Assembly (NCBI GenBank): GCA_943908365.1
Contig: CALTTH010000044.1
Coordinates: forward strand, 1 to 42,131
Length of the DNA stretch: 42,131 nucleotides
Direction of reading: 5' to 3'
Origin: an uncultured Hyphomicrobiales bacterium
GTDB taxonomy: Bacteria > Pseudomonadota > Alphaproteobacteria > Rhizobiales > Rhizobiaceae
Position 1 is the first letter of the stretch. Every line of letters starts with the position of its first letter. The notes below the pieces were generated by a model that saw nothing but the letters and a program-made list of their open reading frames with translations, was not told the DNA's origin and did no database searches. Positions 15,911 to 23,674 of this stretch are shown in pieces. The position numbers and the translations under genes are program-made.

Positions 15911-17517
15911 CAAGCCTGGACCAACTGGCGCATAGAGGCATGCAGGTCCGCCGCGAGGCCTTCTGGATCGAAGCGAAGATCGACGCCACCAGTACCGACC
16001 AAACCAATGCTGATTAGCTTTGAGCCGAAGCCTTTACGCGTCGGCGGCACAACGGGAGGTCCGCCCCTCTCTCGCCACTCGATCTTCAGCAGATCGCCGT
16101 CCTGGCTGTCTTTGACGCCCCAAGACAGCGACACCTTCCCATAGTCATTCGTCAGAGCGCCGTATTTGCAGGCGTTCGTCAGAAGTTCGTGCACGATGAG
16201 GGAAAAGGACAGCGCCGCTCTTGGCCCTAGCGCCACGGGCAATCCGGTCATTCTAACCCGATCCGAAAATCCGATCGCGTCTATGACGGTCGCCGCAACA
16301 GCTTGGAGATCAGCCTGTGTCCAGCTTGTCTGGAGCAGGGCGTCGTGTGCTGCGCTCAACGCCATCAGCCGGCGCTCGAAGGCATAAACAGCATCGCGGT
16401 CGGTGACGGTTCGCAAGGTTTGGCTCGCGATAGCCTGAACCATGGTGAGCGTATTCTTCAGGCGATGCGCGATTTCACCATTTACGATGTGCTGGCGCTG
16501 CTCGGCACGATGCCGAGCGACCCCTGCTTCAAGTCGGTCTGCAGCGCTCCGCAAGAATGCAATCTCTTCGGCAGGCCATAGCCGGGGGGTGCCGCAATGC
16601 ACAAAGAAAACGGCAATTGTCTTGCCCTGATCGCGCACTGGCATGTCGATCACTGCGCGAATACCAATACGCAACGCGCCATCGAGATTGTGCAGCGCGC
16701 GCTCGTCAGACAGGGCGTCCCTAACTATCAGAGGGTCGCCATCGACAAGTGGCTTGTGCAAACTCCCAAACTCGTCAAGCCGGTGTCGACCGGCGATGCT
16801 CATCACACCCGGTGCGGTCCAGTGTGTTTCAACGTTGATCGTCTCAACGTCATGGTCGACGGTTCCAAACCCGGCTCGGTCCGTGGCGAGGGTCCGACCA
16901 ACGATGGCAGAGGTGCCAGACGTCATCTCCTCTGTGCCGCTACTGCTGCGGATTACCTCACCGATCTCAACAAGAGCGGTCTGGAGTTCAGTTAGGCGCT
17001 CGCTAGCCTTGGCGATTCGACGCAGTTCGAGATTCTCGCTGGCGAGACGGGCAAGCGCCTGGAGCATCGCCCTTTCCATCTCGCTCAGCCCTGCCGGCCG
17101 CGGAGCTGTATCGATAACACACAGCCGACCGACTACCGCCCCGGATCGAAGGACAAGCGGCGCGCCAGCATATGCCCTGAAGTGCTTTTCGCCGGTGACA
17201 AGTGGATTGCGTTTCGTTCGCGCATCGGCTGTCAAATCGACGATCTCTAGGAGGTCGCCTTTATCGATGTCGATCCGACAGACCGAATGTTCGATATCCG
17301 TCTCGCACACGTCGAGCCCGTACTTGGCCTTGAACCATTGTCGGTCTGTGTCGAGAAGCGTAATCAGAGCGATAGGAACGCCACAGGCCTTGGCCGCAAC
17401 GAACACGAGATCGTCGAAGGACTGCTCGTCCGGTGTGTCGAGAACCATGAGTTCAGCAAGCGCCTTCGCTCGCTGAACCGCCCCCACGTCGGCCGCACTG
17501 GCGCTCAGGCTCAGCAC
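15910..17517 (-). CDS. GAF-GAF-HWE-family sensor histidine kinase
   Basis: This cytoplasmic kinase of about 535 residues has no membrane helices. The first GAF domain spans about residues 15-145 (FDDLVFVAAKACGVPIALI, then the RAYAGAPL and VVGRLCVID strands). A second, GAF-like domain spans about 180-330. The HWE/HisKA_2 phosphotransfer helix carries GEIAHRLKNTLTMVQAIA with His351. The ATPase domain has a HELLTNACKYGAL N-box and a short C-terminal G-box (GFGSKLI). The GTG at 17517 lies one base after the quinone oxidoreductase stop, with AAGGA upstream, so I prefer it to the ATG at 17571. Several cysteines in the first GAF domain could sense redox state; the ligand is unknown. It partners the receiver protein downstream. 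Confidence 0.9.
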   Translation of the reverse strand: MLSLSASAADVGAVQRAKALAELMVLDTPDEQSFDDLVFVAAKACGVPIALITLLDTDRQWFKAKYGLDVCETDIEHSVCRIDIDKGDLLEIVDLTADARTKRNPLVTGEKHFRAYAGAPLVLRSGAVVGRLCVIDTAPRPAGLSEMERAMLQALARLASENLELRRIAKASERLTELQTALVEIGEVIRSSSGTEEMTSGTSAIVGRTLATDRAGFGTVDHDVETINVETHWTAPGVMSIAGRHRLDEFGSLHKPLVDGDPLIVRDALSDERALHNLDGALRIGIRAVIDMPVRDQGKTIAVFFVHCGTPRLWPAEEIAFLRSAADRLEAGVARHRAEQRQHIVNGEIAHRLKNTLTMVQAIASQTLRTVTDRDAVYAFERRLMALSAAHDALLQTSWTQADLQAVAATVIDAIGFSDRVRMTGLPVALGPRAALSFSLIVHELLTNACKYGALTNDYGKVSLSWGVKDSQDGDLLKIEWRERGGPPVVPPTRKGFGSKLISIGLVGTGGVDLRFDPEGLAADLHASMRQLVQA

Positions 17518-17518
17518 G

Positions 17519-18589
17519 TCAATGTCCTTGCACGCGAGGCGGCCACTGCCGCGCCGATGTCCCAGCCTCACGCGTCACTGCAGCATCGCCACCTTCGACG
17601 ATGAGGACAATCTTGCCTTGAATATGACCCGCCTCAGCACGCTCGTGGGCGGCAGCCGCTTCCGAGAGGGGGTACGTGCTATCGACCGCGACGCGAACGG
17701 TCCCGCTGTCCAGCAATCGGCCTAACTCGGCGAGTTGGGCTCCGTTGGATCGGACCTGTGTTGCAGAGACCGTAACGCCAAGGTTAGCGGCTTCATCGTG
17801 TCCCTCGAAGCCAAGCGGAAAGATTGGAAAAAGCGCGCCGCCGCGACGTATCGAACGCAAGAAGCGACTGGCTGTCGGGCCACCTACTGCATCGACGACG
17901 AGGTCCACCTCGCGCACCGAGTCTTCCGCCTTGATTTTCGTGTAGTCGATGAATTCGTCGGCGCCGAGATCGCGCAGAAATGTCTCGTGTCGGCTTGACG
18001 CGACAGCTATCACGCGCGCGCCCTTGTGTTTTGCTAACTGCAGTGCGAGGTGACCGACACCGCCGCCGGCGCCATTGATCATGACGCTTTTGCCTTCCAA
18101 CGGGACCGGGTCGTGCCTCCCGGGCTGCAGGGGATTGGGTTCGCTATGACCCAGCTCTATCAGGTACTGCCACGCGGTCAGTCCCGACATCGGCGCTGCA
18201 GCGGCATGAACATGGTCGAGGCCGCGAGGTTTTAGCGCCAGATCTGATGCCGGTGCCGAAACGTACTCTGCATATCCCAGGCTTTCGCCAAAACTTGGGA
18301 ATCGGATCATTCCAAAAACTTCGTCACCCGGCGAAAACGCTGTGACATCTGAGGCGACAGCCTCAACGATCCCAGACACGTCCGAGCCGGGTATGGCCGG
18401 CAACTCGATCGACGGTCTCCACTCGGGGGGCAGCGCCTTGTACCCTTCTCTGAGATACCAATCTGGAGGATTGAGGCCAGCCGCATGCACTCGGACGAGA
18501 ACCTCGCCTGGCCTGACGGCGGGCTTTGGAGCATCCTCGTAGCGGAGTACGCCGGGAGCACCGAATTCGTGGAAGCGGATTGCCTTCAT
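17519..18589 (-). CDS. NADP-dependent zinc-less medium-chain oxidoreductase (quinone oxidoreductase-like)
   Basis: This 356-residue MDR-superfamily enzyme has an N-terminal GroES-like domain (about 1-125, VLVRVHAAGLNPPDWYLREG) and a Rossmann domain with INGAGGGVGH (about 171-180). The cysteine ligands of zinc alcohol dehydrogenases are missing, as in NADPH:quinone oxidoreductases. Such enzymes reduce quinones or reactive enones, which fits an electrophile-stress role, but the substrate is unknown. The ATG at 18589 gives the standard MKAIRFHEFG start, 13 bases after the thiolase stop. The C-terminal ~20 residues extend beyond the usual end and overlap nothing conserved. Confidence 0.88.
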   Translation of the reverse strand: MKAIRFHEFGAPGVLRYEDAPKPAVRPGEVLVRVHAAGLNPPDWYLREGYKALPPEWRPSIELPAIPGSDVSGIVEAVASDVTAFSPGDEVFGMIRFPSFGESLGYAEYVSAPASDLALKPRGLDHVHAAAAPMSGLTAWQYLIELGHSEPNPLQPGRHDPVPLEGKSVMINGAGGGVGHLALQLAKHKGARVIAVASSRHETFLRDLGADEFIDYTKIKAEDSVREVDLVVDAVGGPTASRFLRSIRRGGALFPIFPLGFEGHDEAANLGVTVSATQVRSNGAQLAELGRLLDSGTVRVAVDSTYPLSEAAAAHERAEAGHIQGKIVLIVEGGDAAVTREAGTSARQWPPRVQGH

Positions 18590-18602
18590 CAATATCCTCC
18601 GG

Positions 18603-19868
18603 TCAAACGCGTTCAAGAAGAGCAACGGTGCCCTGGCCGCCGTCAGCGCAGATGCTGACGATCCCTCGCGACCCAACCGGCAGGGCCCACAGTTCCTTCA
18701 CCGCTTGGCTAAGATCGCGCGCGCCGGTCGCCCCGAAGGGATGTCCGATGGCTACCGAACCGCCATTGGGGTTGACTCGATTCCAATCGAACTCGCCCAT
18801 GGCGGCCTCGACGCCGGCCTTTTCGCGTACCCAATCCGGATCGGCGATGGCCGCGACATTGGCCAACACCTGGGCAGCGAACGCTTCGTGGATCTCCCAC
18901 AGAGCGATGTCGGAGAAGCCGAGGCGATGCCGCGCGAGCAAGCGCGGTATCCCGTAGGAAGGCGCCATCAGGAGCCCTTCCGAATGGAGGTCGACTGCCG
19001 ACACTTCGTAGTCGACGAGCCGCGCGAAAGGCGTACCGGCAGGGAGTCTCCTCAGACCCGCGTCGTTGGCAACCCAGCAGCCGGCCGCTCCATCGGTGAT
19101 GGGGGAACTGTTGCCGGCCGTCAGGCTGCCCTGTCCGCTCTCCCGATCAAAGGCTGGCTTTAGGGCGGCGAGGCGCTCGGCAGACGTATCTGCTCGCGGG
19201 TTCGCGTCGCGCGCCAACTCCGGCAGAGAGATGACAAGGTCGTCGAAGAAGCCGTTGTCCCAACCGGCGACGGCTCGCTGGTGGCTCTTCAGAGCCCAGT
19301 CGTCCTGAGCTTCGCGCGAGACACGCCAAGCTTTGGCGGTCTCTTCCATGTGATCGCCCATCGTCCGACCGGTGATACGGTTGGCCCACCCCTTGGTTGG
19401 GAGCACGAAGTCGCGCGGCGTCAGCGATTGCAGCGCCGAAAGTGCCGCGGCCGGATCCTGCCCGAACAGATCGGTCAATCGCTTGGATGCTTCAGCGGTT
19501 AAGGCGAGCGACGGCCTGCTCATGACCTCTGCGCCGCCGACCATTGTCAGGTCTGTCCCGCCACCAAGTAGTCCTGCCGCAGCGAAGGTTGCAGTCATGC
19601 TGGTCGAGCACGCTAGGACAACGGAGAACGCGGGGATGCTGGGGTTGAGCTTGGCGTCCAGCCAAACTTCCCGAGCGATGTTGCTCCATCCCAGGTTGGG
19701 TATGACGGTTCCCCAAACAGCCAGATCGGGCTCGGCTAAATTCGCCATCGCATGAACCACGGGCACGGATAACGAGACCGCGTCGTAGTTCGCCAACGCC
19801 CCGCTACCTCGACCGAAGGGTGTCCGCAGCCCAGCCGCGACGAAAACAGGTTCAGCAAAGCGACTCAT
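18603..19868 (-). CDS. Thiolase-family acetyl-CoA acetyltransferase (FadI/FadA-like)
   Basis: This 421-residue thiolase has the nucleophilic Cys in VVLACSTSMTA (Cys87), the His of WEIHEAFAAQ (about 347), the GHPFGATGAR motif (about 391) and the second active-site Cys in SICADGGQG (about 410). Thiolases cleave or form beta-ketoacyl-CoA thioesters; the closest type is the trifunctional-complex FadI class. No FadB/FadJ partner lies nearby, so its role in this redox-gene unit is unclear. It sits between the ferredoxin-reductase-like gene (54-base gap) and the quinone oxidoreductase (13-base gap) on the same strand. Its oxidant-sensitive Cys is intact. Confidence 0.9.
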   Translation of the reverse strand: MSRFAEPVFVAAGLRTPFGRGSGALANYDAVSLSVPVVHAMANLAEPDLAVWGTVIPNLGWSNIAREVWLDAKLNPSIPAFSVVLACSTSMTATFAAAGLLGGGTDLTMVGGAEVMSRPSLALTAEASKRLTDLFGQDPAAALSALQSLTPRDFVLPTKGWANRITGRTMGDHMEETAKAWRVSREAQDDWALKSHQRAVAGWDNGFFDDLVISLPELARDANPRADTSAERLAALKPAFDRESGQGSLTAGNSSPITDGAAGCWVANDAGLRRLPAGTPFARLVDYEVSAVDLHSEGLLMAPSYGIPRLLARHRLGFSDIALWEIHEAFAAQVLANVAAIADPDWVREKAGVEAAMGEFDWNRVNPNGGSVAIGHPFGATGARDLSQAVKELWALPVGSRGIVSICADGGQGTVALLERV

Positions 19869-19922
19869 ACTGATCTCCTGGGAATCGGAAAAAGAAGGAT
19901 GAGCGTGGGCGGTTCGCTGCGT

Positions 19923-20669
19923 TTAACCACCATAGCGCTCAGTCTTGATGATTGAGGGGTCGAGGCCTGCCGAGAGCGCACCGTCCGTTGCGATGTTGAC
20001 GAAGCCGTTGGAGCCGCAGACGAACACCTGCGAAGGGTTTCGGCCGAGACGGGAGATTGTCTCCTTGACCATCAAGCCGTCGATGCGCCGATCAAAGTCC
20101 GACGCGCGCAAGGGCGCCTCGCGGGTGATCGCCAGCGCCAAGCTGAATGCTGGATCGTCCGTTTCAATTGAGTGCAGTTCCCTGGAGAACAGCACGTCTT
20201 GGGCGGTCCGCGCCGACAGGAGCAATGCAACTGGGACCGTCTGCGCTAGGGATCGGCGCTGGCGGATCATCGACATCAGCGGCACCACGCCGGAGCCCGC
20301 CCCAATCAGTAGGACTGGCTCGTCGGCAGGCTCCGGCCATAGGAAATGGCCACCGAGCGGCCCACGGAGTTCGATCTCGTCGCCGGTTGCTGCGATATCA
20401 TGGAAGAACGGTGAGACCTCGCCATCGTGAAGGCGCTCGATGGCAAGTTCAAGGATCGGAGATGAAGTGGGCGACGAGGCGATCGAATAGCTTCGCATCG
20501 CGGTGTAGCCGTCGGGCGCGGTCAGACGGACATCGACGTGCTGGCCCGCGACATGAGCGAACGGGTTCCCCAACCGCAGGAAGAAGCTCTTGATACTCGG
20601 AGTCTGTTGGACGATTTCTTCGATGAAGCAGGACTGCCAAAACGCGGGTTGCGCGCCGATCTCAGTCAT
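19923..20669 (-). CDS. FAD-dependent ferredoxin-NADP reductase-like oxidoreductase
   Basis: This 248-residue flavoprotein has the FNR layout. RSYSIASSP (about residues 63-71) binds FAD, GPLGGHF (about 106) and GAGSGVVPLMSMIR (about 125-138) bind the pyrophosphate of NADPH, CGSNGFV (about 220) is the nicotinamide motif, and ERYGG closes the protein. There is no 2Fe-2S domain. The ATG at 20669 overlaps the end of the molybdoenzyme gene by eight bases, so the two are translationally coupled. That pairing strongly suggests it delivers electrons from NAD(P)H to the molybdoenzyme, replacing the membrane haem subunit used by MsrP/YedY systems. The start 25 codons upstream seen in the open frame is not needed. 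Confidence 0.9.
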   Translation of the reverse strand: MTEIGAQPAFWQSCFIEEIVQQTPSIKSFFLRLGNPFAHVAGQHVDVRLTAPDGYTAMRSYSIASSPTSSPILELAIERLHDGEVSPFFHDIAATGDEIELRGPLGGHFLWPEPADEPVLLIGAGSGVVPLMSMIRQRRSLAQTVPVALLLSARTAQDVLFSRELHSIETDDPAFSLALAITREAPLRASDFDRRIDGLMVKETISRLGRNPSQVFVCGSNGFVNIATDGALSAGLDPSIIKTERYGG

Positions 20670-21267
20670 GGGTGTATCTCTGCTCGCGCCAAGGATCGCC
20701 GTAGATGTGGTATCCACGCAGCTCCCAGAAGCCGGCTTCATCACGCGTTGTGAATTGCAGCGCGTTCACCCATTTTGCGGACTTCCAGAAGTATAGGTGA
20801 GGAACGAGGAGGCGCGCCGGTCCTCCATGATCGCGTGGAAGTGGCTGGCCCTCGTAGTTCAGAGCGATCATCGCCTTCCCCGACAACATGTCGGCCAAAG
20901 GAACATTCGTCGAATACCCGTCGTAGCAATGCGCCAAGACGAAGTCGGTTGGCCGCTCAATCCCTGCTGCCGCAAGGATGTCCTCGATGAGCACGCCCTC
21001 CCATGCAGTATCGAGCTTGGACCAGGACGTCACACAGTGAATGTCTTTGGTCACCTTCGTTTTAGGCAGGGCGTTGAACTCGCCCCAATTCCAGACCTTA
21101 ATGGGTCTCGGGCCGATCTTGACCGTGAACTTCCAGTCGGATGTCTCAATGCGCGGCGTCGGTCCCGCTGTCAGAACCGGAAAATTTTCAACGAGGTGCT
21201 GACCAGGCGGGATTCGGTTCGAGTGGTCGCCGCCTGAACCGCGGCCGGTAAAACCTCTGGTGACCAT
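20662..21267 (-). CDS. Sulfite-oxidase-like (YedY/MsrP-related) molybdopterin oxidoreductase
   Basis: This 201-residue protein is a stand-alone molybdopterin domain of the sulfite oxidase family. The molybdenum-ligand Cys lies in KDIHCVTSWSK (Cys78). Further family motifs are LAHCYDGYSTNVPL (about 131-144), ALNYEGQPLPRDHGGPARLLVP (from about 154) and FWKSAKWV (about 180-187). No twin-arginine signal is visible, so it is probably cytoplasmic, unlike MsrP. Among such enzymes are methionine-sulfoxide reductases, and the neighbours here (msrA, msrB) point the same way; the substrate is inference. It is the first gene of a six-gene unit running to the response regulator, and shares its upstream region and a TATAGTTTC operator with divergent nadE. 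Confidence 0.88.
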   Translation of the reverse strand: MVTRGFTGRGSGGDHSNRIPPGQHLVENFPVLTAGPTPRIETSDWKFTVKIGPRPIKVWNWGEFNALPKTKVTKDIHCVTSWSKLDTAWEGVLIEDILAAAGIERPTDFVLAHCYDGYSTNVPLADMLSGKAMIALNYEGQPLPRDHGGPARLLVPHLYFWKSAKWVNALQFTTRDEAGFWELRGYHIYGDPWREQRYTHD

Positions 21268-21614
21268 GTCGAACCCCCTTGCTTGTCACGACAGACCGGA
21301 GCCGGGTTCATTACAGACTATTAGGTACAACAACTTCGCGCAAGCAAAGGTCGAGCTTTCCGATAGGCTGAATCTTGGATCACCGGCGTGTTCTACGATA
21401 CAACAATAGTTTCGCCCGCTATGAGCTGCGACGATTGCATAGATACTATAGCGGCATATCGCCAAGTTTGACCAATGCCTGTTCGCTATAGTTTCGATAG
21501 CTTTTTGCAAGAGTCGCAACTGCGTTCCCCTCGGCAAACTGCCAGGGTATGCTCCCTCGCGCACACGCTTCGCTGCGAGCGTGGATGCGCGCTGCGCGAC
21601 AATGAAAGATCGAG
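21268..21614. promoter_or_regulatory. 347-bp divergent promoter region of the molybdoenzyme operon and nadE
   Basis: No gene is seen. It contains the LysR-type operator at 21485-21501, and a half-matching copy (AATAGTTTCGCCC, 21405-21417) 82 bases to the left that is closer to the molybdoenzyme gene. Such a strong-plus-weak pair is usual for LysR-type promoters. Confidence 0.5.
21485..21501. promoter_or_regulatory. LysR-type operator, copy 2 (molybdoenzyme operon / nadE)
   Basis: GCTAT-AGTTTCG-ATAGC is a perfect 5-bp dyad around the same 7-base centre as copy 1; the core TATAGTTTCGATA is at 21487-21499. It lies 113 bases before the nadE start and 218 bases before the molybdoenzyme start. Confidence 0.75.
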
Positions 21615-22454
21615 ATGACCATCCAGACCGAGATCATCGGTGCGCTCAACGTCTCCGTTTCATTCGACGCGCGACGTGAGACGGTAGGCCGGACCAGGTT
21701 TCTTAGCGACTACCTGGAGAGATCGGGTCTTCGCGCATTCATCCTGGGCATCAGTGGAGGTATCGACTCTCTCACTGCAGGTCTGCTTGCGCAGTCGGCT
21801 GTGAGGACACTGCGCGAGCGCGGTTACGACAGTGCATTCGTGGCAGTCCGATTGCCATACGGCACGCAGGCCGACGAAGCCGACGCGCAACTTGCCCTGC
21901 AAGCGATCAAGCCCGACCGAACAGTCACGATCGATGTGAAACCGGCGACGGACAATATCTGGCAAGAGGTGTTGAATGCTGGTCTCGCCCCCGCAGATTC
22001 GAGCGAACGCGATCTCGTTCTCGGGAACATCAAGGCGCGTCAGCGCATGGTGGCGCAATTCGCACTTGCAGGCAGCTTGCGGGGTTTGGTCATCGGGACG
22101 GACCATGCTGCGGAGGCGGTGATGGGATTCTTCACTAAGTTCGGCGATGGAGCAGCCGACCTCTTGCCGCTAGCGGGCCTGAACAAACGGCGCGTGCGCG
22201 CGATAGCATCGTACTTAGGCGCACCGGCAAAGCTGATCGGCAAGGTTCCTACCGCAGACTTGGATGATGGCGCGCCGTTGCGACCGGACGAGGATGTCTA
22301 TGGCGTGACCTACGACCAAATCGACGATTTCCTCGAAGGTAAAGCCGTGAATGAGTCAGTTGCGGGGACGATCGCAAGCGCATACCGCGCGACGGCGCAC
22401 AAGCGCGCGCTCCCTGTGGCGCACAGCTCGAGAAGTGGCCGTCAAGAGCGCTGA
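21615..22454 (+). CDS. nadE: Ammonia-dependent NAD+ synthetase
   Basis: This 279-residue enzyme amidates nicotinic acid adenine dinucleotide to NAD+. The PP-loop is ISGGIDS (about residues 46-52); RLPYGTQADEADA (about 79-91), GNIKARQRM (about 138-146) and GTDHAAEAVMGFFTKFGDGAADLLP (from about 162) are standard NadE motifs. It lacks the glutaminase domain, so it uses ammonia, unlike the large glutamine-dependent NadE usually found in Rhizobiaceae chromosomes. It is therefore probably an extra, inducible copy that refills NAD(P) pools. It is divergent from the molybdoenzyme operon and shares its operator region. Confidence 0.92.
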   Translation: MTIQTEIIGALNVSVSFDARRETVGRTRFLSDYLERSGLRAFILGISGGIDSLTAGLLAQSAVRTLRERGYDSAFVAVRLPYGTQADEADAQLALQAIKPDRTVTIDVKPATDNIWQEVLNAGLAPADSSERDLVLGNIKARQRMVAQFALAGSLRGLVIGTDHAAEAVMGFFTKFGDGAADLLPLAGLNKRRVRAIASYLGAPAKLIGKVPTADLDDGAPLRPDEDVYGVTYDQIDDFLEGKAVNESVAGTIASAYRATAHKRALPVAHSSRSGRQER

Positions 22455-22483
22455 GGGAGAACCGCCCCACCAACGGGGTACGT

Positions 22484-22500
22484 GGTATGGAAACTATACC
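22484..22500. promoter_or_regulatory. LysR-type operator, copy 3 (redoxin operon)
   Basis: GGTAT-GGAAACT-ATACC is a perfect 5-bp dyad. Read on the minus strand its core is TATAGTTTCCATA (22486-22498), so the site is in inverted orientation. It lies between nadE and the redoxin gene, 204 bases before the redoxin ATG. Confidence 0.72.
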
Positions 22501-22704
22501 GAGCAGCTATTGGTATTGTGGATCGTAACAATTCATAGTTGCTGCTGCGGAAATCTTGGTTTCCTGAGGCAAGGATCGGACGAAAACTCGATCGAATCGA
22601 TCAAGAGACCTCAAGCCAAAGAGCGCAGATCAGGACAGCAGTTCGCCTGCCGCCGCAATGCTCGGCCAGACATCGGGCTTCTGCATTGAGGTTGGAGAAA
22701 GCGG

Positions 22705-23178
22705 ATGAGCGCTACCGGAGCACAAGCGCCCGAGCTTCGTGTGCAACATTGGATCGGCGGAGACGGACACCGCCTTGACGTGCCCCTCAAGCTCTCAGAC
22801 ATCGGTAGCGGACCGAAGATTCTGTTCGCGTTCCAGCACTGGTGCCGTGGTTGCCATTTGCATGGCTTTCCCACGCTTCAAAGATTGCATGGGGCGTTGG
22901 AATCCAGAGGCGTCGGGTTTGCGGTCGTCCAAACGGTTTTCGAAGGCGCGCAAGAGAACACATTCGAAAAACTGCGCGTCAATCAGCTCCAGTACGGCTT
23001 ACCTGTCGCCTTTGGTCACGACGAGCCACCACCAGGTGCACCGTTCCCAACGCTCATGGGGGATTATCATACCCGGGGAACGCCTTGGTTTGTGGTGATC
23101 GATGCCGATGGCTACATTGTCTTCTCTGACTTCCATCTAGAAGCAGATCGTCTTGTGGCGGAACTGGAGCGGGCGTGA
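22705..23178 (+). CDS. Thioredoxin-fold redoxin with CRGC active site
   Basis: This 157-residue protein of the AhpC/TSA-TlpA thioredoxin-like superfamily has the dithiol CRGC (Cys47-Cys50) after the FAFQHWC strand, and the cis-Pro segment GTPWFVVIDADG (about 129-140). No signal peptide or membrane anchor is seen, so it should act in the cytoplasm. It is the first gene of an operon with the DM13 gene (four bases after the stop) and the MFS gene. It may be a thiol-disulfide reductase or peroxidase; a resolving partner is not obvious. Confidence 0.82.
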   Translation: MSATGAQAPELRVQHWIGGDGHRLDVPLKLSDIGSGPKILFAFQHWCRGCHLHGFPTLQRLHGALESRGVGFAVVQTVFEGAQENTFEKLRVNQLQYGLPVAFGHDEPPPGAPFPTLMGDYHTRGTPWFVVIDADGYIVFSDFHLEADRLVAELERA

Positions 23179-23182
23179 CGCT

Positions 23183-23674
23183 ATGCCGCGTTGGCTGATC
23201 CTCACCGGGACTCACATCCTCGTCATGTCCATAGGCTTCGCCGGTGGGATCTATCTGCTGCCGATCCTGACTGCGCCGCCTGCGCCCACTGAAGCCGCGC
23301 TCCAGAGTTCTGCTTCGAAAGCGGTCTACGTGGGGCGGTTTGCACGCGATCTTAAGGGCAGTGATCTACTGCACTGGGGTGACGGAGAGGTTCGTGTCGC
23401 GCCCGATCGGATCGTGCACCTTGGGCGTCTGTCTCCTGGTCCGGATTACAAAGTCTACCTCGCGCCCCGGTTTGTAGACACCAAACAGGACTTCCTTGAA
23501 GCCAAAGGCTCTTCAGTTCTGCTGGGAGATGTGAAGACCTTCGCTGGGTTCATCGTGGCGGTGCCAAGAGGCGTCGACGTTGACGATTACAGCGCAGTTG
23601 TCATCTGGTGCGAGGCGTTTGATCAATTCATCAGCGCTGCGGAGTATCGAGTTCCGCGACAGGCTCTGAAATGA
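23183..23674 (+). CDS. Membrane-anchored DM13-domain protein
   Basis: This 163-residue protein has one N-terminal membrane helix (about 5-27) followed by a DM13 domain (about 48-155). The domain carries YVGRFARDLKGSD, PGPDYKVYLAP, LGDVKTFAGF, and the conserved Cys in VVIWCEAFDQF (Cys143). DM13 is proposed to act in electron transfer or redox reactions outside the membrane through that conserved Cys; this is known only by family inference. The ATG at 23183 is preferred over the frame start at 23153, which overlaps the redoxin gene. The stop overlaps the MFS start (ATGA), so the three genes are one translational unit. Confidence 0.82.
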   Translation: MPRWLILTGTHILVMSIGFAGGIYLLPILTAPPAPTEAALQSSASKAVYVGRFARDLKGSDLLHWGDGEVRVAPDRIVHLGRLSPGPDYKVYLAPRFVDTKQDFLEAKGSSVLLGDVKTFAGFIVAVPRGVDVDDYSAVVIWCEAFDQFISAAEYRVPRQALK

